From NCBI GenBank assembly GCA_024653385.1, contig JANLFZ010000153.1:1124-12473 (forward strand): a DNA stretch of 11,350 nucleotides. Direction: 5' to 3'. The position numbers and the translations under genes are program-made. This DNA comes from Thermoguttaceae bacterium. GTDB lineage: Bacteria > Planctomycetota > Planctomycetia > Pirellulales > Thermoguttaceae. The notes beneath the pieces were generated by a model. The model ran no database searches, was not told where the DNA came from, and worked only from the letters and a program-made list of their open reading frames with translations. Below are positions 6,569 through 11,350 of this stretch, one piece after another (the first letter of the stretch is position 1; the number at the start of each line of letters is the position of its first letter).

Positions 6569-6653
6569 GGGCGATCCTCCTGGGGTCAAAGCCGTTCGGG
6601 CGGGACGCAATCGAGGCGCGCCGGCCGGCTCGTATCAGGCCGCCGGCGGTCCC

Positions 6654-6682
6654 AGCATCGCAGGCCCGGGAGAAAAACGCAA
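6654..6682 (-). promoter_or_regulatory. Candidate promoter for the DUF4838 gene
   Basis: On the minus strand TTGCGT (6682-6677), a 17-bp spacer and GATGCT (6659-6654) preceded by TGC. Match to consensus is 3/6 and 3/6, so it is weak, but the spacing is ideal and it is the best candidate in the divergent gap. Confidence 0.38.
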
Positions 6683-6707
6683 GGGGCCAAGCCCCGCCGC
6701 GCCCGGC

Positions 6708-6736
6708 TTGCGACCCGCGCCGCGCGAACCTAGAAT
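6708..6736 (+). promoter_or_regulatory. Sigma-70-like promoter for the binding-protein gene
   Basis: TTGCGA (6708-6713), a 17-bp spacer and TAGAAT (6731-6736, 5/6). The predicted start near 6743 gives a 44-nt leader to the ATG at 6787. Its -35 lies 25 bp from that of the divergent DUF4838 promoter. Confidence 0.55.
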
Positions 6737-6786
6737 CGGATGGCGGTTACGAAGCAGGCAAGGGGCGGGCAGTCGGGAGGTACACG

Positions 6787-7731
6787 ATGCTTGGTGTGTT
6801 TCGCGTGGTGGCCGGTGTGGCCACGGTGCTTCCGCTGGTATGTGGAACGGCGCGTGCCGCCGAGGGCCGGCTGCGGTTCGTGTTCATCACGACCTGCCGC
6901 GACGAGGCGTTTTTCGGGCCGGTCAAGCAGGGCATGCGCGACGCCGCGCGACGCATGGAGGTCGACTGCGACTTCATCGGCACGCCGGGCGTCGATGTGA
7001 AGGCCCAGGCCGCGATGGTCCGCCAGGCCGTCGCCGACGGCTACCACGGCATCGCCCTGAACATCATCGACCCGGTGGCCTTCGACGACGTGGTGCGCGA
7101 AGCCCGGGCCCGCGGGGTTCCCGTCGTGGCGTTCAACTCCGACGACCAACGCACGCCGAACGCCCGGCTTAGCGGCATCTGCCAGAACTACTACCAGGCG
7201 GGCCTGTCGCTGGGTGGCGCGGCCACGTACATCCCGCCGGGAAGCAGGGTCCTCTTGACCCAGCACGACCTGGGCATCTCGTCGCTCGACGACCGGTTGC
7301 GCGGGCTGCAAGACGCGCTGCGCAAGCGGGGCATCCGCTGGAAGACCATCTGCTCGACCAACGAGCCCGCCAAGGCCACCGAAGTCATCGCCGCCGAGCT
7401 GAAGGCCAATCCCGACATCCGGTTCGTGCTCGCCACCGGGCTGACCGACACCGAGGCCGCCGGACACGCCATCGAGCGCCACTTTGCGGGCAAGGGCTAC
7501 GCGGCGGCGGGCTTCGATCTCACGCCGGAGATCCTGCGGATGCTCAAGTCGGGCGTGCTGCGCATGACCGTCGACCAGCAACCGTACGGCCAGGGCTTCT
7601 ATCCCGTGGTCCAGTTGGCCCTCTACTGCCGGTACGGCATCGAACCCTCGAACATCGACGCCGGCGCAACGATCGTGACGGCCAAGGACGCCGATCGGCT
7701 GCTCGAGTTGACCAGGCAGGGATACCGGTAA
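6787..7731 (+). CDS. Periplasmic sugar-type substrate-binding protein
   Basis: A 314-residue type I periplasmic binding protein (Peripla_BP_4, RbsB/LsrB-like). GGGAGG at 6775-6780 fixes the start. Residues 1-24 are a signal peptide with an ARA-A cleavage site and no lipobox. The two-lobe fold shows in the N-lobe (RFVFITTCRDEAFFGPVKQG, then DGYHGIALNIIDP and GVPVVAFNSD) and the hinge/C-lobe (FVLATGLTDTEAAGHAIE, then GFDLTPEILRMLKSG and MTVDQQPYGQGFYPV). The DQQPYxQG hinge is typical of sugar ABC-transporter binding proteins. No permease or ATPase gene is in the window, so it either works with a distant transporter or acts as a sensor. It converges with the Gfo/Idh/MocA gene across a 39-bp gap. 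The ligand is probably a sugar or polyol; which one cannot be read from sequence. Confidence 0.88.
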   Translation: MLGVFRVVAGVATVLPLVCGTARAAEGRLRFVFITTCRDEAFFGPVKQGMRDAARRMEVDCDFIGTPGVDVKAQAAMVRQAVADGYHGIALNIIDPVAFDDVVREARARGVPVVAFNSDDQRTPNARLSGICQNYYQAGLSLGGAATYIPPGSRVLLTQHDLGISSLDDRLRGLQDALRKRGIRWKTICSTNEPAKATEVIAAELKANPDIRFVLATGLTDTEAAGHAIERHFAGKGYAAAGFDLTPEILRMLKSGVLRMTVDQQPYGQGFYPVVQLALYCRYGIEPSNIDAGATIVTAKDADRLLELTRQGYR

Positions 7732-7739
7732 GGGCCCCT

Positions 7740-7767
7740 CGCCGCCGACCCCTCCCATCGGCCGGCG
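7740..7767. terminator. Shared hairpin between convergent genes
   Basis: CGCCG+CCGA (7740-7748) pairs with TCGG+CGGCG (7758-7767) over 9 bp with one bulged C at 7762 and a 9-nt loop. It fills most of the gap between the binding-protein stop (7731) and the oxidoreductase stop (7771). There is no T-run, so termination in either direction is only plausible. Confidence 0.35.
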
Positions 7768-7770
7768 CGG

Positions 7771-9210
7771 TCACGCGGTGATCTGATAGGGCGCCCGCTG
7801 CGGGCGGCGTACATAGATCGAGTTGGCTGCCTCGGCGTCGCCGACGATCTCTTCCTTGACCGGGTCCCAGACGATCTTGCGTTTGAGCCGGATGGCGATA
7901 TTGCCCAGGTGGCAGGCGGTGATCACCCGGTGGGCCACATCGACCGTGGCCGCCGGCGTCTTGCGCGTCTTGACGCACTCGAAGAAATTGGCCATGTGGT
8001 CGTTGCTCTCGTAGAGCCGGATCGCATTGGAAGTGAGGGGGTTCTCCTTGAGTTCGTCGACCGGCTTGCCGTAGGCCCTGCCCCGGTTGACGAACACGCG
8101 GCCCTGGTCGCCGATGAACATGATGCCGTTCCGCGATTTCTCGGGCAGATCGGCTTGGGTTTGGGAGAACAGTCGGGCCTCGTCCTCGGGGGTGATGCTC
8201 TCGCGGTACTTCTGGTCGTGGGCCACGAAGTAGAGCAGTTCGACCTGGTTGGGGAACTGCATCTTGACGAGGAAACGGTCGGGATTGTCGTAGCACCGGG
8301 TGGGCTCTTTGGCGCCCTCATTGGGGAAAATCGCCGTGCCCTCGACGCTCAAGGGGCCCGAGTCTTCCACGCCCATCCCCCAGAAGGCGATATCCATGTG
8401 GTGCTGGCCCCAGTCGGTGATGATCCCGCCCGCGTAGTCCGACCACCAGCGGAAATTGAAGTGAACGCGTTCGGGGCAGTATTCGCGCGCGGGGGCTTGC
8501 CCTTGCCAGAGGTCCCAATTGAGGTTGGGGGGCACGGGCTGGGGGGCGAACGGCCCGCCCTTGGTGTTCCAGAACGGCAGCACCACCGTGACGCGCTGGA
8601 GCTTGCCGATCCGGCCGTTGCGCACCAGTTCGCAGGCGTGCCGGGTGACCGGGTTGGAGCGCTCGTGGCTGCCGGTCTGAAGGATGCGCCGGTGCTCGCG
8701 CACCGCGCGGACCATCTCCTGCCCGTCGCGCACCGTCAGCGACAACGGCTTCTCGCAGTAGATGTCCTTGCCGGCGCGGGCGGCCAGCACGGTCATGACC
8801 GCGTGCCAGTGGTCGGGCGTGACGATCGTGACCGCGTCGATGTCGCGCCGGGCGAGCACGTCGCGGAAATCGCCGACTGCGTCGCAGCCCCGGTATCGGC
8901 CCGAGGCCCGCGCCGCGGCGTAGTGCTCGTGGACCAGCTTCTGGGCGGGTTCTCGGCCGCAGTACTGCTTTTCGTCGCGGTAGCCGAAGCTGCCTCGATT
9001 CACGTCGCAGACCGCCACCACCTGCGCCTCGGCGTGCTTGAGGAACTGCTTGAGGATATTGAATCCCTGGTTGCCCGTGCCGATGCACCCCACGGTAATC
9101 CGATTGTTCGGAGCCGTGGCGCCGAACACCGTTGCGGGGACGATCCAGGGCGCGCCGACGGCGGCAGCGGTTTTCAGGAAGGTGCGTCGTGCCAGTCGGG
9201 GTGGGCTCAT
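7771..9210 (-). CDS. Tat-exported Gfo/Idh/MocA family oxidoreductase
   Basis: A 479-residue NAD(P)-dependent dehydrogenase of the Gfo/Idh/MocA family, which acts on sugars, inositols and related polyols. The N-terminus has a Tat signal (RLARRTFLKTAAA), so it should fold in the cytoplasm with its cofactor and be exported. The Rossmann dinucleotide site is VGCIGTGNQG, followed by VVAVCDVN; the family EKP motif appears as YCEKPLS. The substrate domain carries the DWGQHHMDIAFWGMG stretch found in the planctomycete branch. I chose ATG 9210 (GAGG 6 nt upstream). An in-frame TTG at 9225 with GGAGG 8 nt upstream is a real alternative and adds five residues. The gene is divergent from the aldo/keto reductase-fold gene, also Tat-exported, suggesting paired extracytoplasmic redox steps, which is inference. 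Confidence 0.92.
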   Translation of the reverse strand: MSPPRLARRTFLKTAAAVGAPWIVPATVFGATAPNNRITVGCIGTGNQGFNILKQFLKHAEAQVVAVCDVNRGSFGYRDEKQYCGREPAQKLVHEHYAAARASGRYRGCDAVGDFRDVLARRDIDAVTIVTPDHWHAVMTVLAARAGKDIYCEKPLSLTVRDGQEMVRAVREHRRILQTGSHERSNPVTRHACELVRNGRIGKLQRVTVVLPFWNTKGGPFAPQPVPPNLNWDLWQGQAPAREYCPERVHFNFRWWSDYAGGIITDWGQHHMDIAFWGMGVEDSGPLSVEGTAIFPNEGAKEPTRCYDNPDRFLVKMQFPNQVELLYFVAHDQKYRESITPEDEARLFSQTQADLPEKSRNGIMFIGDQGRVFVNRGRAYGKPVDELKENPLTSNAIRLYESNDHMANFFECVKTRKTPAATVDVAHRVITACHLGNIAIRLKRKIVWDPVKEEIVGDAEAANSIYVRRPQRAPYQITA

Positions 9211-9272
9211 GGGGGACCTCGCCAATGCGGTCGCCTCCGAGGGCGCGGGCTGCCGCCCCGCCCTCCCGTTGG

Positions 9273-9301
9273 ATCATCGCAATCTCCCGGCCTCCCGTCA
9301 A
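9273..9301 (-). promoter_or_regulatory. Promoter for the Gfo/Idh/MocA gene
   Basis: On the minus strand TTGACG (9301-9296), a 17-bp spacer and GATGAT (9278-9273, 4/6). The predicted start near 9266 gives a leader of about 55 nt. It is back-to-back with the plus-strand promoter at 9313-9342. Confidence 0.5.
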
Positions 9302-9312
9302 GACGGCTCGCC

Positions 9313-9342
9313 TTGACACGGCGCCCCGCGGCAGTCTAGCAT
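9313..9342 (+). promoter_or_regulatory. Promoter for the aldo/keto reductase-fold gene
   Basis: A perfect -35 TTGACA (9313-9318), an 18-bp spacer and TAGCAT (9337-9342, 4/6). The predicted start near 9349 gives a 62-nt leader ending in an AGGAGG ribosome site about 10 nt before the ATG at 9411. Confidence 0.6.
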
Positions 9343-9410
9343 GAAGCCATTCCTTCCCTGGCAAGCCCCCCTTTTTTTCCGAATCCCCTGAACCTCAGGA
9401 GGACCTTCTG

Positions 9411-10523
9411 ATGATCGACCACGAGTTGACCCGTCGCGAGTTCGTGAAAACCGGCGCCACCGCGGCAACCGCGATGGCCGTCGGACTGGGAACGTACACG
9501 GTGGCCGTGGGCAATCCGGCCCGAGTGGACACGGGCAAGATTCTCAACTACAACCCCGACATGGAGTACCGCCGGTGCGGCAAGACCAATCTGATGGTCT
9601 CGGCGGTGTGCCTGGGCGGGCATTGGAAGCGGGTTAACACGGTCGTCAAGGGCCTGTTCGAAGGGGGCAATTGGCTCGGCGGCAATTTCAACAACCCCGA
9701 CTTCATCAAGAACCGCACCGACGTCGTGAGCCGGTGCATCGAGCGGGGCATCAACTACATCGACGCCTGCACCGGCGCCGAGGTGTGCGCCTACGCCAAG
9801 GCCCTCAAGGGCCGCCGCGACAAGATGTACCTCGGCTACTCGTGGTACGAGCACGAAGTGCGCTTCCCCGAGTGGCGGAAGTTCGAGAAGCTCAAGGAAG
9901 GCTTCGACAAGGGCCTGAAGGAAGCAGGGCTCGACTACGTCGACCTGTGGCGCATCACCTGCCACGAGCAGAGCATCAACCACAGCGACGCGGAGATGGA
10001 CGAGGTGGCCAAGGCCCTCGACTGGGCCAAGAAGAGCGGCCGGGCACGCTTCACCGGCATCTCGTCCCACCACCGTCCCCACATCAAGATGCTCATCGAA
10101 AAGTACCCCCAGCAAATGGAGGTCATCGTCACCCCCTTCACCGCGAAGACCAAGGTCGAGGCGACCGAAGACAAGGTCGGCCTCTGGGCGGCGATGAAGA
10201 AGATGGACGTGGGGTGGTTCGGCATCAAGCCGTTTGCCAGCGGATCGCTGTTCAAGGGCGACAGCTCGCCGGGCAACCCCCACGAGAAAGAAGACAACGA
10301 GGCGGCACGTTTGGCGTTGCGCTACATCCTCTGCAACACGCAGATCACGGCTCCGATTCCCGGCATGATCACGCCGGAGCAGGTCGACAACGCCGCCCTG
10401 GCCGTGGCCGAACGCCGCCAGCTCGACAAGGACGAAAAAGCCCGGCTCGACCGCCTCATGAACGATGCCTGGGCCAATCTGCCTTACCACTACCAGTGGC
10501 TGAAAGACTGGGAATACGTGTAG
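9411..10523 (+). CDS. Tat-exported aldo/keto reductase-fold protein, atypical active site
   Basis: A 370-residue protein with an AGGAGG ribosome site. The N-terminus is a Tat signal (TRREFVKTGATAATAMAVGL). From about residue 46 it follows the aldo/keto reductase barrel: MEYRRCGKTNLMVSAVCLGG, then RGINYIDAC, GYSWYEHEVR, DYVDLWRITCHEQ, GRARFTGISSH and a C-terminal APIPGMITPEQV. The canonical Asp-Tyr-Lys-His tetrad is not intact. Asp118 is present, but the Tyr position about five residues on is Ala, the Lys position in the next strand is Ser144, and the His position is Thr183. It may be a non-reductase relative, or use nearby Cys184/His185 differently. A two-strand divergent promoter links it to the Gfo/Idh/MocA gene, and a strong hairpin follows. 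Fold fairly sure; reaction unknown. Confidence 0.88.
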   Translation: MIDHELTRREFVKTGATAATAMAVGLGTYTVAVGNPARVDTGKILNYNPDMEYRRCGKTNLMVSAVCLGGHWKRVNTVVKGLFEGGNWLGGNFNNPDFIKNRTDVVSRCIERGINYIDACTGAEVCAYAKALKGRRDKMYLGYSWYEHEVRFPEWRKFEKLKEGFDKGLKEAGLDYVDLWRITCHEQSINHSDAEMDEVAKALDWAKKSGRARFTGISSHHRPHIKMLIEKYPQQMEVIVTPFTAKTKVEATEDKVGLWAAMKKMDVGWFGIKPFASGSLFKGDSSPGNPHEKEDNEAARLALRYILCNTQITAPIPGMITPEQVDNAALAVAERRQLDKDEKARLDRLMNDAWANLPYHYQWLKDWEYV

Positions 10524-10564
10524 GCCGCGGCCCACGGCCGACCGCTTGATGCCGACCCTCATCG

Positions 10565-10598
10565 CGCCCCGCCGGGATCAAACCCGGCGGTGGCGTTT
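10565..10598 (+). terminator. Intrinsic terminator after the aldo/keto reductase gene
   Basis: CCGCCGGG (10569-10576) pairs perfectly with CCCGGCGG (10583-10590) around a 6-nt loop. With one bulged T (10591), CGCC/GGCG adds four pairs. TTTGT follows at 10596. It lies 42 nt after the stop at 10523 and separates the cytochrome gene transcriptionally. Confidence 0.7.
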
Positions 10599-10664
10599 GT
10601 CGTCGGGGCACCACCATCAGGAACCGTTGCTGCAACCTGTTTCGTTCGTCTCGAAGGACCTTCG

Positions 10665-11240
10665 ATGAAGTTCCCCGTCTGGGTGATCGTACTTGTCGCC
10701 GTGTCGTTGGCCGTGGTGTTCTCGGCGGGCATCATTGCCGCCCCGCCGTTGAAGGTCAACACGGCCAAGCCGCTGCTTTTGGACGAACCCAAGGCCGCAC
10801 CCAAGAAGCAGGTCGATGGTCCGGTGGCCGACAACTCGGCGTGTCACGTCTGCCACACGAACTACCAGGAGGAAACGCTGGCGGTCGTTCATGCCGAGGC
10901 CGACGTGGGCTGCGTGAAGTGCCACGGCGCGTCGCTGGCCCACCGCAACGACGAAAACAACACGACCCCGCCCGAGAAGATGTATCCGGTCGAGTCGATC
11001 GAGCCGGCGTGCATCGAATGCCACGAGACCCACGACGCCCCGGCCCGCAAGGTCCTGACGCGTTGGAAGGAGCGCTGCCCCGAGAAGACCGACTTCGCCC
11101 AGGTCCTATGCACCGACTGCCACGGCGAGCACCGTCTGAAACTCCGCACGGTGCGATGGGACAAGAAGACGGGCAAAGTCCTGTTGGCGTCGCCGGCCCC
11201 GGCATCGTCGGGCAGCAATTCGGGGGTTCAAAAACCCTAA
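10665..11240 (+). CDS. Membrane-anchored tetraheme cytochrome c
   Basis: A 191-residue protein with four CXXCH haem c sites: CHVCH (60-64), CVKCH (83-87), CIECH (116-120) and CTDCH (149-153). The N-terminus is one hydrophobic helix (residues about 4-24, FPVWVIVLVAVSLAVVFSAG) with no clear cleavage site, so it is probably an uncleaved anchor with haems outside the cytoplasm. Several extra His residues could serve as distal ligands. The low-complexity Pro/Ser/Gly tail (SPAPASSGSNSG) looks unstructured. The start is chosen by AAGGA at 10654-10658, 6 nt upstream; a longer in-frame start at 10590 lies inside the preceding terminator. It resembles short multihaem electron carriers (cytochrome c3/NapC-NirT-like), but I cannot assign a partner. 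The gene lies downstream of a terminator, so it should have its own promoter, which I could not identify with confidence. Confidence 0.92.
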   Translation: MKFPVWVIVLVAVSLAVVFSAGIIAAPPLKVNTAKPLLLDEPKAAPKKQVDGPVADNSACHVCHTNYQEETLAVVHAEADVGCVKCHGASLAHRNDENNTTPPEKMYPVESIEPACIECHETHDAPARKVLTRWKERCPEKTDFAQVLCTDCHGEHRLKLRTVRWDKKTGKVLLASPAPASSGSNSGVQKP

Positions 11241-11269
11241 GGGCCTGTAAAACTATAAGTTGGGCAATC

Positions 11270-11310
11270 TTATGGAACCCAAGGGCGCTTCGCTTCCTTG
11301 GGTTCCATAA
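11270..11310. repeat. Perfect 15-bp palindromic repeat downstream of the cytochrome gene
   Basis: TTATGGAACCCAAGG (11270-11284) and CCTTGGGTTCCATAA (11296-11310) are exact reverse complements around the spacer GCGCTTCGCTT. It starts 30 nt after the cytochrome stop. There is no T-run, so it is more like a REP/MITE-type palindrome than a terminator, although it could stabilise the 3' end. It is the intact relative of the repeat at 3996-4028. Confidence 0.75.
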
Positions 11311-11350
11311 ACAATCGCGTCGCCAACACGTGACTCTGTGGAGATCGTAA

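Noticed and set aside
7909..9339. A 476-codon open frame on the plus strand, antisense to the Gfo/Idh/MocA gene
   Set aside because: The minus-strand gene has a Tat signal, Rossmann site and EKP motif. The antisense frame has no recognisable domain, and long spurious frames are expected in GC-rich DNA.
1..11350. tRNA, rRNA, CRISPR array, insertion sequence or phage genes
   Set aside because: I saw no cloverleaf-like gene ends, repeat-spacer arrays, transposase motifs or phage-type proteins anywhere in the window.

Overview
The window looks like a piece of a high-GC planctomycete (Planctomycetota, Pirellulales-like) chromosome or contig. This assignment rests on gene types I recognise, not on a search: a GH38/DUF5054-type glycosidase start, a DUF4838 glycosidase-like protein, Tat-exported Gfo/Idh/MocA and aldo/keto reductase proteins, a tiny lipoprotein with a DDVQYF/GPEFKL motif, and a helix-turn-helix/zinc-ribbon protein paired with a small acidic protein. 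Gene starts usually have a clear GGAGG-type ribosome binding site. Several intergenic gaps hold sigma-70-like promoters with a 17-18 bp spacer.

Layout, left to right. At 1-274 (minus) is the 5' end of an exported DUF5054/GH38-like protein, cut by the window edge; its last 32 bases form an inverted repeat that looks like a micro-inversion or fold-back. At 485-2856 (plus) a GT2 glycosyltransferase is joined by an ATGA stop/start overlap to a 541-residue protein with possible distant BshC-like features. At 3130-3366 (plus) is the small lipoprotein and at 3574-3918 (plus) a GlsB/YeaQ-type membrane protein. At 3858-4519 (minus) lies a two-gene operon: a small acidic protein, then the HTH/zinc-ribbon protein. 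The latter reads through a palindromic repeat into the 3' end of the membrane-protein gene.

From 4748 to 10523 there are four exported proteins that plausibly act on carbohydrate or polyol compounds: DUF4838 (minus), a sugar-type periplasmic binding protein (plus), Gfo/Idh/MocA oxidoreductase (minus) and an aldo/keto reductase-fold protein (plus). They sit in two divergent pairs with a promoter candidate on each side, and the aldo/keto reductase gene is closed by a strong terminator. A membrane-anchored tetraheme cytochrome c follows (10665-11240), then a perfect 15-bp inverted repeat whose spacer matches the copy inside the HTH gene.

I saw no tRNA, rRNA, CRISPR array, transposase or phage gene. 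I did not find a clear new defence-like or otherwise spectacular system. The best leads are the palindrome family extending an ORF, the edge inversion, the GT2/BshC-like pair, and the aldo/keto reductase-fold protein without its catalytic tetrad.
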